Positions 35,585-45,553 of a stretch of DNA of 64,000 nucleotides are shown one piece after another (position 1 is the first letter of the stretch; each line of letters opens with the position of its first letter). The DNA is taken from the NCBI GenBank assembly GCA_006226375.1, contig SBHC01000081.1:124001-188000 (forward strand). Reading direction: 5' to 3'. The notes below the pieces were generated by a model. The model was not told the origin of the DNA, ran no database searches, and saw only the letters and a list, made by a program, of their open reading frames with translations. Source of the stretch: Deltaproteobacteria bacterium. GTDB lineage: Bacteria > Myxococcota_C > UBA6777. The position numbers and the translations under genes were made by a program.

Positions 35585-35977
35585 TTAGGCCGCGTGACGT
35601 TCCACATCACGCTGTGCCGTGATAAGAACAGCCCGCTCGAACTCACGCTCGGCCAGATCCAGATACAATGGATGAATGTGGTGGCATTCGTGCTTCATAT
35701 TGTACCGCTGTGTCATTTCTTCAACGATGGGATTGTCTTCCTCAATCACTGCGATTCGATTCACTTTTATGAGATCTTGCTTCGACAGAGAAGCCATCAA
35801 TTTATCTGCAACGCTCTTCATTCCAACGTGACCCGGCTCCAACCAAGGGGCAGAAACAACAACATCCCAACGATTGTGAACTTCCGGGGTTAAGAAAAGA
35901 ACGAACAATGAAAAGTCGCCGTGCGCTTCTGACATTTCACGTTCCAACCGGGATATGTTCTCAAACAGTGAAATCAT
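35585..35977 (-). CDS. Conserved-looking unknown protein, 130 residues
   Basis: Start 35977 with GAGGG about 9 bases upstream. Soluble, alpha/beta; begins ISLFENISRLEREMSEAHGDFSLF and includes WDVVVSAPWLE and RIAVIEEDNPIVEEM. I do not recognise a named family. Its start overlaps the stop of the small ORF upstream by 4 bp, so the two are probably translated together. No catalytic motif is evident. The pair could be a two-component module of unknown type; a toxin-antitoxin role is possible but unsupported. Confidence 0.7.
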   Translation of the reverse strand: MISLFENISRLEREMSEAHGDFSLFVLFLTPEVHNRWDVVVSAPWLEPGHVGMKSVADKLMASLSKQDLIKVNRIAVIEEDNPIVEEMTQRYNMKHECHHIHPLYLDLAEREFERAVLITAQRDVERHAA

Positions 35978-36159
35978 ACCAGAGCCCTCATTAAAATGTG
36001 AGAGGATTCTAACATTTTGGAAGAAGCATCAGCACTGGTAGAACCCACACTTTGGTAACGAAGTTCAGGGCTCCAATCCAAAGCAATGGACCACTCCACA
36101 ATATATTGCGACCTAACTTTTCCCGCAAGAATCCAGAATCTGGACAGAGGCATGTACAA
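35974..36159 (-). CDS. Small ORF coupled to the 130-residue protein
   Basis: 61 residues, ending ALV-stop in an ATGA overlap with the next gene. The coupling is the main argument that it is real: the phrase EWSIALDWSPELRYQSVGS looks like folded protein, not a random frame. Against it, no clear ribosome site precedes the ATG at 36159 (or the ATG two codons later). The protein may be truncated at its N-terminus or start at a non-standard codon. Confidence 0.42.
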   Translation of the reverse strand: MYMPLSRFWILAGKVRSQYIVEWSIALDWSPELRYQSVGSTSADASSKMLESSHILMRALV

Positions 36160-36215
36160 ATATTGGACAGAAAGAAGTCTCGGTTAGCAAACCTTTCAAG
36201 CTGCCCCTTTTGAAG

Positions 36216-37610
36216 CTACTCGTCTTGAAATTCAAGGGGAAGTTCCAGTTGCTTGGCCAACATAGCTGCTAGAGCCAACCCATGTTCATAAGGAACGGTA
36301 CTTATCGAAGAACTGTATGTTCTGCCGACGATGATGCTCGGCCTCTCAGGGATACCAACCAACTCCACCACACTAGAGTAGGTCGTTTCTGTAGAGGAAG
36401 ACCTTGAGCCACCAGAGGTCGAAGTGCTTGTTCGCGTTGATGTGATGAGGCGCAACAAAACATGGGAAGTTTCCTTCATAGAATACGTTTGATAGGTGCT
36501 TCCCTTTCGAAGACTCAACGTCTTTGACTCGAAAGACATATCCCATTCTTCCGGCAGATACTTACCAGCTTGCCATTGTCTCGCAGACCAAAGGCCTGAC
36601 AAGAAGGCCCCGAACAACCCAATGTACACGGCATCTGTAGGATCCAATCCCAACACGCTGTAACCGTTAGTGGTGAGGAGCAACAACAGGACACACGACA
36701 CAACACCACTGCCAACCCCCACAACGAAAGCAGTGATGACCAGTTCCAACACATGGGTTTTGTGCACATAGCTGAACTGTTTTCCAGGTTGGTACAATCG
36801 AACCGTTCCATGAAACAAGTGTTTGTCCGGATCATACTCTTCAGCCACTATGTCATCGAGCAAACTGGACTTACGCTCTTGGCCTACAACGCCTTTCGCT
36901 TCTGCAAGCTCCTTCGTTTCTTCATCACCAGTAGCGTTGTCTGTCTTGGCCTGAGGAGAGAGTTCAGCCAACACATCAATCGGCCTAACGTAATCATGCT
37001 GTGAGCCTATTCGGGAGAACTCCAATTCTAACTTGCGGGGGTCGTTGGCAAGGATACCGCCCCTACCGATTTGCAACGACTCACTCAGCTGCATAAGCAT
37101 CTCCATCACCTCTTCACGATGCTCCAGCCGGCCGAACGAGATCGAAGAAGTTCTCGCTTTCTGATTGCGAAACTCAAACCTTAACTTACCCACCAAGACC
37201 GAAGACTTTTTCGCGTCGCTGTCTCGTTCCATCACAAAATGGAGAGAGGAGATGTCAGAGAGAGTAAGGAACAATGTTTTGCGAAGATGAAAGAAGCCTT
37301 TGGACACAAGGGTCACCTGTTCCGCTTTTTGATCCACCTGCACACGAAGCCAATGTCGCTTGGGAAACGCGAGCCGAAAGGGAAGAGGCAGCACATTGAA
37401 GAGCAGAAGAATCCATCCAAAGAAGAACAATCCTTCGTATTGCCCTCCCCGGAAGGATGCACCCAAAGTCCCCCAATAGAGCAAAGAACCCACGACAAAC
37501 AAAGAAAGATAAAAGACAGACGCTTTCAGATTCTGTTTGAACGGAGATGGCTCATCCCACTTCTCCTGCCACTCCAGAAACGTTCCCTTCTCGTATTGCA
37601 CGATCTGCAT
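36216..37610 (-). CDS. Membrane protein of unknown function
   Basis: 464 residues from ATG 37610 (AGGGG about 9 bases upstream); the open frame reaches 37676 without added sense. Two pairs of hydrophobic segments: about 30-75 near the N-terminus, and about 270-325 (VLELVITAFVVGVGSGVVSC and the next). The soluble part between them has beta-type sequence (VTLVSKGFFHLRKTLFLTLSDISS), like bacterial PH-type domains, but this is a weak impression. After the second pair comes a Ser/Thr stretch (STRTSTSTSGGSRSSSTET). No catalytic motif. It lies alone on the minus strand, followed 56 bp later by the small-ORF pair. Confidence 0.72.
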   Translation of the reverse strand: MQIVQYEKGTFLEWQEKWDEPSPFKQNLKASVFYLSLFVVGSLLYWGTLGASFRGGQYEGLFFFGWILLLFNVLPLPFRLAFPKRHWLRVQVDQKAEQVTLVSKGFFHLRKTLFLTLSDISSLHFVMERDSDAKKSSVLVGKLRFEFRNQKARTSSISFGRLEHREEVMEMLMQLSESLQIGRGGILANDPRKLELEFSRIGSQHDYVRPIDVLAELSPQAKTDNATGDEETKELAEAKGVVGQERKSSLLDDIVAEEYDPDKHLFHGTVRLYQPGKQFSYVHKTHVLELVITAFVVGVGSGVVSCVLLLLLTTNGYSVLGLDPTDAVYIGLFGAFLSGLWSARQWQAGKYLPEEWDMSFESKTLSLRKGSTYQTYSMKETSHVLLRLITSTRTSTSTSGGSRSSSTETTYSSVVELVGIPERPSIIVGRTYSSSISTVPYEHGLALAAMLAKQLELPLEFQDE

Positions 37611-37772
37611 TGGATAACCCCTTTGATGATTGAGGGGTTCATCATAGCACAAGCTTTGGGTTTGTATCGAGCGCAAGAATCCTTGATCAGTCAGCCCAAG
37701 TCATCTACGCTAGATGGATGAATGACATAGGGTTCTCCCTTCTTCGTCAAGCTCGAACAAGAGGCTCAGATC

Positions 37773-39053
37773 ATGCATCCCAAGCGCCCTTCTTTACACA
37801 CATTACGATTTGGCATTCTCTTGGTTCTCGTCATTTGGTTTGCGTTGCTGGCTTGTGAACCTTCGACCACAACCAACACGAGCGAACCTGTCCCTGAACA
37901 AGCACCGACTGTAAAGCGTGACAGCAAGGGGTTTGAAGTGGACCCACCCGGTCAATGGTATCGAGGCGACATGCACGTACACGCAACGGGTGCAAGCAAC
38001 GACACCGGTGGAGAATCACCGCCCGAAGATATCGCCAGGGTTGCACAGGAAAGAGGCCTCCACTTTGTGGTACTCACGGATCACAGCAACAGCACAGGCA
38101 GCGACACAACCACCACCGACGAAGACCCCAAACTCTTCAACCAAGGTCCTGAGTTTCCCTACTGGGAAAAGGTGAAGTCTCTTTCGGTACCAGGAAAGTT
38201 CCTAATGATCGATGGGAACGAGATTAGCCCTGTCGCAGAAGGCGAACGCCCCATCACACCCACAGGTCACATCGGATGCATCCCCAAGGACCTCGACACC
38301 TTTGACCGAAGCGGTGCCTTCATTGATAGGCCCAAAGGAACAGTCACAGGGAAACAAGCTCTCGACCAAGCCTTGAAGCGGGGATGCTTTGCGATCGTCA
38401 ACCACCCCTACGCACCGACCGCATGGATCACTTATGACTGGACATCATTTGACTACAATGGAATGGAGATTTGGAACGGTGGCTTGGGCTTCGACCTTTT
38501 CGATGAATACGGATACCACGCTTGGCGATGTGACTTGCTGAAAGGTCGATCTGTCGTTCCCATCGCAGCCAGCGACAACCACCGCACTAAGATAGAGTCT
38601 CCAGGTGGAGGCTTGAACCCGGCTCTTGGTTATCCCTCTACCTCCATTTTTGCAGAGAAGCTGACTTGGCCCAGCCTGATGCAAGGTCTTCAAGCTGGCA
38701 AAGTAGCGCTCCATGAAGGCGATAGCTTCTTACAGTTGGACAACTATGACAGCAACAAGCGTCATACCGAAGCAACCAAGACACGCTGGTTGCGAGTCAG
38801 AGGGAGCGTCGATGCAAAAGCCAAACCCCCCATCGCATTGACCTTAACGCGGATGACAGCTTGTGTGGACCCAAGACCTGAAAGAACACCTCCGGAAGTC
38901 ACAGAGGTAAAGGTACTTAGCAAAGCTCTTAAGCCAGGGGATAGCTTTGACTATGCTATCGAGATCAAGGGAGAGGTGGGAGTCTATACCGCGATGGTTC
39001 GGCCTTCCGGAGAGCACTACATCGCCATATCCAGGGCCATTGTCATTCAATAA
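37773..39053 (+). CDS. PHP-domain metal-dependent hydrolase, lipoprotein
   Basis: 426 residues. Lipoprotein signal with lipobox ALLAC at about residues 24-28. The PHP metal motif GDMHVHATG (HxH near residue 67) is followed by VVLTDHSN (second metal motif). Later motifs include NHPY near 210 and SDNH near 270, as in PHP phosphoesterases/amidohydrolase-type folds. So this is an exported, membrane-anchored metal-dependent phosphoesterase or hydrolase; substrate unknown. AGAGG lies about 8 bases before the ATG. One exact copy of CGATAGCTT lies inside (38720). Confidence 0.87.
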   Translation: MHPKRPSLHTLRFGILLVLVIWFALLACEPSTTTNTSEPVPEQAPTVKRDSKGFEVDPPGQWYRGDMHVHATGASNDTGGESPPEDIARVAQERGLHFVVLTDHSNSTGSDTTTTDEDPKLFNQGPEFPYWEKVKSLSVPGKFLMIDGNEISPVAEGERPITPTGHIGCIPKDLDTFDRSGAFIDRPKGTVTGKQALDQALKRGCFAIVNHPYAPTAWITYDWTSFDYNGMEIWNGGLGFDLFDEYGYHAWRCDLLKGRSVVPIAASDNHRTKIESPGGGLNPALGYPSTSIFAEKLTWPSLMQGLQAGKVALHEGDSFLQLDNYDSNKRHTEATKTRWLRVRGSVDAKAKPPIALTLTRMTACVDPRPERTPPEVTEVKVLSKALKPGDSFDYAIEIKGEVGVYTAMVRPSGEHYIAISRAIVIQ

Positions 39054-39058
39054 GATAG

Positions 39059-39244
39059 ATGCAAGAGCAAGGAACGAAAGCCTTGCGAAAGAACCTCCAC
39101 CTGATTGTTGAGGAACACTTTGTATCGCCCAGTCGGCTGGAGCGTTGGAGGTTTTACTTGAAGGGCGAGCACTTGTATTGGCTCAACGAGAAAGGCTCCC
39201 TGCTTCGATGCTTGTCAAAGCCAAGGAAAAGTGGGCAGAAGTAG
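39059..39244 (+). CDS. Possible small basic ORF
   Basis: 61 residues (begins MQEQGTKALRKN), 5 bp after the PHP gene on the same strand. It is in a gap that would otherwise be empty and reads like protein (RLERWRFYLKGEHLYWLNEKG). There is no clear ribosome site (AAGATAG only). It may be a coupled small gene or chance. Confidence 0.3.
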   Translation: MQEQGTKALRKNLHLIVEEHFVSPSRLERWRFYLKGEHLYWLNEKGSLLRCLSKPRKSGQK

Positions 39245-39257
39245 GAAAGAAGCGAGG

Positions 39258-41105
39258 TTAGGAGTCTTCAACATTCCGGGTGAAGACAGAGACTCTCCCC
39301 ATCATCCACCACCCTGCGACCACGCAGAGAGCGAGCCAGCCCATCCCTTCCAGGTAACGGGCCAAACAGATCATCCCCACACCAAACAAACCCGCATAGA
39401 TGCTTATCACTCCGGCAAGCCAACCCATCCAGCCGTAACGAGCATCGTCTTGTACAACATCAGGGCAACGCTGCGCCAAAGGAGTCCACCAACCACCCGG
39501 TCGTACCCGACGGAAGAACTCTTCCAAGTGCTCTTCAGGAACAGGCTTGGTGATGAAAGTAACGACAAGCCACACGGAAGTGACCACAACCACAATGGTA
39601 ATCAGACGGACCGCAAACATCTCCTTGCTGTAGAAGTATTTGATGCTCTCCATCACGCTGGGAGACAACCAGCCCATCGCTTCGACAGGCTTTACAAGAA
39701 TATGACCTGTCGCAATCACCAAGGAAGCAAGCATCGCGCTGATCTCGGACCATGCGTTGATGCGCCACCAGTACCATCGCAACAGCAAAACAAAGCCACT
39801 GCCCGCGCCCAGCACAAAGATAAAGATCCAGGCACCTTCGATGCTTTTGGACATCCAGGCCGTTATGCCAGCAAGGATCATCAACAGAAACATCGCCACA
39901 CGGGACACATTCACGTAGTGAGACGGGGTTTGGTCTTTCACCATGAATCGCTTGTACACGTCGTTCACAAGATACGACGCGCCCCAGTTCAAGTGCGTAT
40001 CCATCGTACTCATAAACGCTGCCAACAACGAAGCGACCATCAACCCTTTCAGGCCAATGGGGAGAAACTGTGCCATCATTTGGGGGTAAGCGAGCTCAGG
40101 GTCCAGCGACATCTGGTACAACAGATACATCCGGTCGCTGAGAAGTTCTGGTGCAACAAACGAGCCCGCTGGCATGGTGAAAGGTGGGTAAAAATACAAC
40201 GACGCCAGCCCCACAATGATCCACGGCCAAGGGCGAAGAACATAGTGAGCGAAGTTAAACCAAAGCGCCGCCAGCATCGAGTGTTTCTCGTTCTTCGTTG
40301 AGAACAAACGCTGGGCAAGGTAGCCATGCCCTTCACCGTTGGACCACCACTGCAGCGACAGCGACACAATAAACGTGAGTATCGCCATCGTAGACGCAGT
40401 GGATAAGTCAGGCACGAGATGGAAGACCTTGGGCGACACCCCTGCTGTGGATTGCACTTTGTCGACCATGCCTGACGAGCCGCCCATGTTCCAAAGAACA
40501 ATACCGGCGAGAGAGATCGAGCCAGTCATTGCCATCACAAACTGAACAAGGTCGGTAACCACGACCCCCCAGAACCCCGACATCGCGGTATATACAAACG
40601 CAATCACCAACAGAACTGCGATCGCCGTAAGCTTGGGCCAACCAAGCAAGACCTCACAGATCTTTGCCATGGCCAACATCACCCAACCCATCACCACACA
40701 ATTGATGAGCACCCCTCGGAACAACGCCATGCATGCGCGGAGAACAGAGGCGGGCTTCCCAGAATATCGGAGTTCAATCAGCTCCACATCGGTAAGAATG
40801 CCAGCGCGACGCCACAACCGAGCAAAGAAGAAGACGCAGAGCATTCCCCCCATCAAGACATTCCACCAGATCCAGTTGCGATAGATGCCTTGCGACCGGA
40901 TAAAACCTGAGACAGCAAGAGGCGTATCTGCGGCAAAGGTTGTGGCAACAATCGATGTCCCCGCAATCCACCAAGGCAGGTTCCGCCCGGCAACAAAGAA
41001 CTCATCCAGGCTTTGACTGGCTCGTCGCGTAAAGTACGCACCCACCGCAAACGCAAACACCACATAGCCGAGAATCAGAGACCAATCTATCCAATGTAAC
41101 TGCAT
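39258..41105 (-). CDS. Sodium/solute symporter (SSS family)
   Basis: 615 residues with about 13-14 hydrophobic segments. Signature passages are DEFFVAGRNLPWWIAGTSIV, TTFAADTPL, and VYTAMSGFWGVVVTDLVQF, matching sodium:solute symporters of the SSS (SLC5) family. The length is slightly above the usual 500-560, with an extended C-terminal part (residues about 545-580 carry a soluble PEEHLEEFFRRVRPGG stretch typical of the sugar/proline-type subfamily with a long tail). The substrate is not inferable. The gene stands alone; the ribosome site is weak. Confidence 0.92.
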   Translation of the reverse strand: MQLHWIDWSLILGYVVFAFAVGAYFTRRASQSLDEFFVAGRNLPWWIAGTSIVATTFAADTPLAVSGFIRSQGIYRNWIWWNVLMGGMLCVFFFARLWRRAGILTDVELIELRYSGKPASVLRACMALFRGVLINCVVMGWVMLAMAKICEVLLGWPKLTAIAVLLVIAFVYTAMSGFWGVVVTDLVQFVMAMTGSISLAGIVLWNMGGSSGMVDKVQSTAGVSPKVFHLVPDLSTASTMAILTFIVSLSLQWWSNGEGHGYLAQRLFSTKNEKHSMLAALWFNFAHYVLRPWPWIIVGLASLYFYPPFTMPAGSFVAPELLSDRMYLLYQMSLDPELAYPQMMAQFLPIGLKGLMVASLLAAFMSTMDTHLNWGASYLVNDVYKRFMVKDQTPSHYVNVSRVAMFLLMILAGITAWMSKSIEGAWIFIFVLGAGSGFVLLLRWYWWRINAWSEISAMLASLVIATGHILVKPVEAMGWLSPSVMESIKYFYSKEMFAVRLITIVVVVTSVWLVVTFITKPVPEEHLEEFFRRVRPGGWWTPLAQRCPDVVQDDARYGWMGWLAGVISIYAGLFGVGMICLARYLEGMGWLALCVVAGWWMMGRVSVFTRNVEDS

Positions 41106-41278
41106 AACTCTATCCGTCGATTGTACCGCAAGAAGCCGTATCCCTTACCATGCAACGCAATGCACCCATGAAAGCTTGCATGAAAAAGACGAGGATAGGC
41201 CCGATGCCAAAGGGAGAGTCTACTATGCCGTGGGACAAGGAGGATAGCAAAAAAAGGCGAGAGGCAGGAAGGGAAAGA

Positions 41279-44200
41279 TTACTGGGGAGTGCAGCGCCAC
41301 AACACCACCTGACCAAAGGCGTTTCCTGCTGCCATAACTCCAGTGGAGGAGGTCACCAGCCCATGAAGAGGGAGGTTTTGGGTGTTGTATGTCGTCAGCA
41401 CACTGTACGTCTTGGTGTCCCACAGAATGATGTTACCATCCGACATGGAAGCTGCAATCCAAGCGTCGTTCCCGCCAAAACGAACGGCTGTCACTGGTGC
41501 TGGAGCTTTGAGAGACTTCACTTCCTTCCCGTCGCTGCTCTTCCACACTTTGACGGTGTCGGGAGCCATCGCTCCAGCGACAAGGTCACCCTTCGACGAG
41601 ATAGCCGCGCTGACAACGTCACCGCTGGGACTCCAGGATTGAAGTTTCTTCGAATCGGCCGTCTGCCACAAAACAATGGGCCCTTTCACAGAAGCTGACA
41701 CCATTTGTTTGCCGTCTGCGTTCATCATCAAGGAGTGCAAACGTCCTTGGTGCCCGCCAGGAAGGTCTTGGAGAAACTTCTTTCCTGCAACCTCCCAAAC
41801 CTTCAAGGTACCTTTCTCTGTTCCTGTAAGGATGTGCTTGTTGTCGAAGCTATACATCACCGCCGTCACAGGTTCGTCATGTTTGGCGTTGGAGTAAGAA
41901 GCGCCGTTGGACACAGCGTAGATGCGAAGGTAGGTGTCTTCTCCACCAAAGGCCACATAGCTGTTGTCGCCGTTGATGTCGCCAGCCAACACTCGCTGGG
42001 TTGCACCGTAAAACGTTCGCTGAACACCGTAATTGGAGAGTCGGTACAAGCGAGTTCGGAAGTCGCCTGAGGTAGACAAGAAATAGGTTCCATCACGAGA
42101 CATCGAGATCGAAGTGACATCAAAAAGATTCTTCGTTTGTAGTGCATCAGAGCGGAGATACACCGAGTTCCAGATGCGAAGAGTGCCATCATCAGAGCCT
42201 GTCAGCCACTGCCCGTTGGACAAAGCTGCGATCGCATTGATAGGTCCCGTGTGACCTTTGGCGGTGGTCATGTGAAGGCCGTCAGAAGTTCGCCAGATCC
42301 GCAGGGTTTTGTCTTCGGAGGCGGTCCCGAAATAATACTGGTCTGAACGAAATGACATATCAAACACTGGACCAGAATGTCCGGACACATTCCGCAACGC
42401 GCGCTTGTCACTCAAACGCCAGTACCGGATGCGACTGTCCAAGGATCCAGAAAGTAGCTCATCGTTGTTCCGGAACATCACGGAGAGAGCGCCACCCAAA
42501 TGACCCGAGAACGAGGCAAACATTTTCTTGTCGCTGGTCTGCCAGATGTAGACCCGACCGTTAAAGCTAGCGGCCGCCACATACTTCAGGTCCGGGCTGT
42601 AAGTCACATCAATCAAAGCCCCCGTGGCACCTTCGTACCGGCCGGTCATCTTGCCTGTGGCAACATCCCAGATTCGAACACTGGAGTCACGCGAGGAACT
42701 CAAGAGTGTCTTACCATCGGGAAGAAAGCGTATTCGATACACACGATCCACATGACCTTTCAATGTGCGAAGTAGCTTTCCTTGACGAACATCCCATAGC
42801 TTGATGGTGGTGTCATCCGAAGAAGTCGCCAAGATGTCTCCGTTGGGCGAGAAAGCAACGCTGCGAGCGACATCTTCATGGGCTTCAAACAACCCAATCT
42901 TTTTGCGGTCCTGCAAACGCCAGACGCCGACAAATCCGTTCTCAAGAGCGACAGCGACATATTGTTGGTCGGGGCTAAGGGTCAATCCTTTGATCGCTTC
43001 TCCCACGGGGATGCTTTCCGACTTGTCTTCGTTGCGCCAGGTTCGAATGGTCCCATCCCAGGCAGCCGTAGTGAACTGTCCTGTCTTGGGCCCAAAAGCA
43101 AGAGCTGTCGGACCCGTTTGACCGTAGAGCAGTTGAATGCGCTCGACCTCGTCCGTTCTCCAAACCCGCACTGTGTTGTCAGGACTCGCGGAAGCAAGTT
43201 CGCTGCCGTCAGGAGAGAAAGCCACCGCAGAGACCACATAGCTATGGGCAGTCCAGCTTAATTCCAGGTTCCAAGAGAGCGTACTCCAGATGTAGATTTG
43301 TCGGTCCCAGCTTCCAGCCGCCAGTCGATTGGTGCCCTTGTGCCACGACAAAGACTCCACATAGCTGCCAGGGTTGGTAAGGGTCTGTTGGACTTTTCCT
43401 GAGCTAACCTCCACAACTTTGACGGAGCGACCAGCACCAACTGCGATGTCTTGCGCATTGGAGCGCCAAGCCAACGACCGAACCATTGCACCTGTGTCAA
43501 CTTCTTTGGCAAAAGAGCCGTCGTTCACATTCCAGAACATCAACTTGGAATCACGACCACCTGTTGCAAGGAGCTTGTTGTTCGGTCCAAAAGCGACCGC
43601 AAACACTTCCAGTTTGTGACGCTTCAGGTCGAACACCATCTTCCCGTCGCTGAGCCGCCAGACCTTCACGGTGTTGTCTGCAGCTCCAGAGGCCAAGTAT
43701 TGCCCGTTGGGACTGATGGACAGGGAAAGGACTCGCTCGGTGTGGCCTGTCAAAGTATAGAGCAGCTTGTTGGTAGATGTATCCCACAGTTCAATGTCTT
43801 TGGAGTCGATGGCGGCATGGGCCATGTGCTTACCGTTGGCGCCAATCGCCAGAGACTCACGGTAGCCAAAATCCATAAACATCCGACGGACCTGCCGCCC
43901 TGTGTTTACATCCCAAACGGTTGCCTCTTTGGCATAATCTGCAGCGAGGAGGTACTTGCCGTCAGTGCTCCAATCGACCGAGCTGACCAGAGCGTTGTGG
44001 AGCATGGTGTGAATCACACCACCTGTCGAGACATCCCAGATTCGAGTGTTTCGGTCAGAACAAGCCGTCGCGAGTGTCTTTCCATCAGGGCTGAACTCCA
44101 GATCGTATACATCTCCAGAGTGGGTCATCGTATGGACCGTTTTTTCTGTGGAGACATTCCAAATACGAGCCCTGTTGTCATCGGAACCTGACGCAATCAT

Positions 44201-45316
44201 CGAACCGTCAGTGTTCCAGGCAACGGAACGTACACGTTCCGTGTGACCACTCAATGTTTTGTAAGACTTCCCATCGGAGACATTCCAGAGCGCCACCGTT
44301 CGGTCATCCAGTCCTGACGCCAGATATTTGTCATCGGGGCTGAACGCAACATCCCATACAACAGCGGGGGTTCGGATGGAACGTATGAGCTTTCCGGTGG
44401 TCATGTTCCAAAGGCGAATGTAACGGTCGTAGCTTCCAGCGCTGACAAGCATCTTGCCGTCGGAGCTAAACATCAGATTGTAAACGGTGCTTGAGTGACC
44501 GGTAAGGCGGTAGACTTGCGTACCATCTGCCACATTCCAGATCACGATGGCTCGATCCAAACCAGAGACAGCCACCCACTTGTTGTCGGGGCTGAACGCA
44601 ACGGCAAGTGGCCCCGCGGTGTGGGCTTTGAGGAACTTGCTGAATCGGAAGTTCTCCGTTGCAGTGGTTCCAGTCCGGAACATCACATTGGGGTTGTCTC
44701 CAGAGACAAAGACCATGGACTTGTAGTCGGAGGTCCAACGCGCAGCGCTCCACAACGAACGCCCCGTGTAGCGGGGAGTGTGAGCATTGATGATGCGGTC
44801 AGCCTCAGGGACACAACAGCCTTTAACTCCGTCACAAGCGGAGGTGCTTTTGGCCAGAACAGGAGGATTCACAACCTTGGGTTTCTCAGGAACTTCTTCC
44901 ACGATCGGTTCTTCGGGTTGCGGCTCGGGCTGCGCTTCGGGCTCAGGCAGGTCTTTCTCCACGGCAGGCTCCGAAGCATCCGGAGTGGAAGGTTCTTCAC
45001 CTTGCTGTGGAGCTTCTTCTGGAGTGTCAACGGGCTCAGGCTTTGACTCCTCCGCCGAGGCTTCGGTCCCACCCCCGGTGCAAACCCCTTGCGTACAAGT
45101 CTGACCTTGCGAGCAATCGTTGTTGCTACGACAAGCCACACAAGCTTTTTCGACACAGAAGGGTGTGGGAGGTTGACAGTTCCCGTCACTTTCACAGCCC
45201 GTGGAAGGAGGTGAGCAAGCTCCAGCCACAACCAGCCCCGCCGCCAGCAAAGTAAACAAGCCCCATGAACAAGCACGCAGCCATCGCACATTCCATTGAC
45301 CCAACCCTGAACTCAT
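41279..45316 (-). CDS. Lipoprotein with about 28 WD40 repeats
   Basis: 1345 residues from ATG 45316 (GGAG about 8 bases upstream; an upstream in-frame start at 45451 is rejected). Lipobox VAGAC gives Cys34. A short Cys-rich module follows (CESDGNCQPPTPFC, CRSNNDCSQGQTC), then a Glu/Pro linker (about 85-150). From about residue 170 to the end I count 27-28 WD40 blades of the type SPDGK-x-LASGSDD-x-T-x-(R/K)(I/L)W. Twenty-eight blades would make four seven-bladed propellers in tandem. Most blades keep the final W-x pattern. The protein is lipid-anchored and outside the cytoplasm, where WD40 proteins are unusual outside myxobacteria and relatives. Binding partner unknown. Confidence 0.9.
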   Translation of the reverse strand: MSSGLGQWNVRWLRACSWGLFTLLAAGLVVAGACSPPSTGCESDGNCQPPTPFCVEKACVACRSNNDCSQGQTCTQGVCTGGGTEASAEESKPEPVDTPEEAPQQGEEPSTPDASEPAVEKDLPEPEAQPEPQPEEPIVEEVPEKPKVVNPPVLAKSTSACDGVKGCCVPEADRIINAHTPRYTGRSLWSAARWTSDYKSMVFVSGDNPNVMFRTGTTATENFRFSKFLKAHTAGPLAVAFSPDNKWVAVSGLDRAIVIWNVADGTQVYRLTGHSSTVYNLMFSSDGKMLVSAGSYDRYIRLWNMTTGKLIRSIRTPAVVWDVAFSPDDKYLASGLDDRTVALWNVSDGKSYKTLSGHTERVRSVAWNTDGSMIASGSDDNRARIWNVSTEKTVHTMTHSGDVYDLEFSPDGKTLATACSDRNTRIWDVSTGGVIHTMLHNALVSSVDWSTDGKYLLAADYAKEATVWDVNTGRQVRRMFMDFGYRESLAIGANGKHMAHAAIDSKDIELWDTSTNKLLYTLTGHTERVLSLSISPNGQYLASGAADNTVKVWRLSDGKMVFDLKRHKLEVFAVAFGPNNKLLATGGRDSKLMFWNVNDGSFAKEVDTGAMVRSLAWRSNAQDIAVGAGRSVKVVEVSSGKVQQTLTNPGSYVESLSWHKGTNRLAAGSWDRQIYIWSTLSWNLELSWTAHSYVVSAVAFSPDGSELASASPDNTVRVWRTDEVERIQLLYGQTGPTALAFGPKTGQFTTAAWDGTIRTWRNEDKSESIPVGEAIKGLTLSPDQQYVAVALENGFVGVWRLQDRKKIGLFEAHEDVARSVAFSPNGDILATSSDDTTIKLWDVRQGKLLRTLKGHVDRVYRIRFLPDGKTLLSSSRDSSVRIWDVATGKMTGRYEGATGALIDVTYSPDLKYVAAASFNGRVYIWQTSDKKMFASFSGHLGGALSVMFRNNDELLSGSLDSRIRYWRLSDKRALRNVSGHSGPVFDMSFRSDQYYFGTASEDKTLRIWRTSDGLHMTTAKGHTGPINAIAALSNGQWLTGSDDGTLRIWNSVYLRSDALQTKNLFDVTSISMSRDGTYFLSTSGDFRTRLYRLSNYGVQRTFYGATQRVLAGDINGDNSYVAFGGEDTYLRIYAVSNGASYSNAKHDEPVTAVMYSFDNKHILTGTEKGTLKVWEVAGKKFLQDLPGGHQGRLHSLMMNADGKQMVSASVKGPIVLWQTADSKKLQSWSPSGDVVSAAISSKGDLVAGAMAPDTVKVWKSSDGKEVKSLKAPAPVTAVRFGGNDAWIAASMSDGNIILWDTKTYSVLTTYNTQNLPLHGLVTSSTGVMAAGNAFGQVVLWRCTPQ

Positions 45317-45553
45317 ACGAGAGCTCCTTTTTTCCAACTGAAAATGTGAGGACTCAAGTCCCCTCAACCATTCTTTATACAGTCCATTCATCTTGCAGAC
45401 ACACAAGTCCCAATCCACGTTGACCGGTGGAAACATCCTAGCAAGAAACAAGGAGTTTCAGCAATACGCCAATGCAAGTTTTTGGTGACAAGAGAGAGGG
45501 ATGGAAAGACGATAAAGGGGACTGAGATTTGAAAAAAGAAGGAGAGCGGTCTG

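Noticed and set aside
35585-36159. Toxin-antitoxin assignment for the overlapping small pair
   Set aside because: Size and overlap fit, but neither protein shows a known toxin or DNA-binding antitoxin motif, so the pair is left as unknown.
39231-40301. 356-codon plus-strand ORF opposite the symporter gene
   Set aside because: His/Arg-rich antisense frame of an integral membrane protein gene; no start signal.
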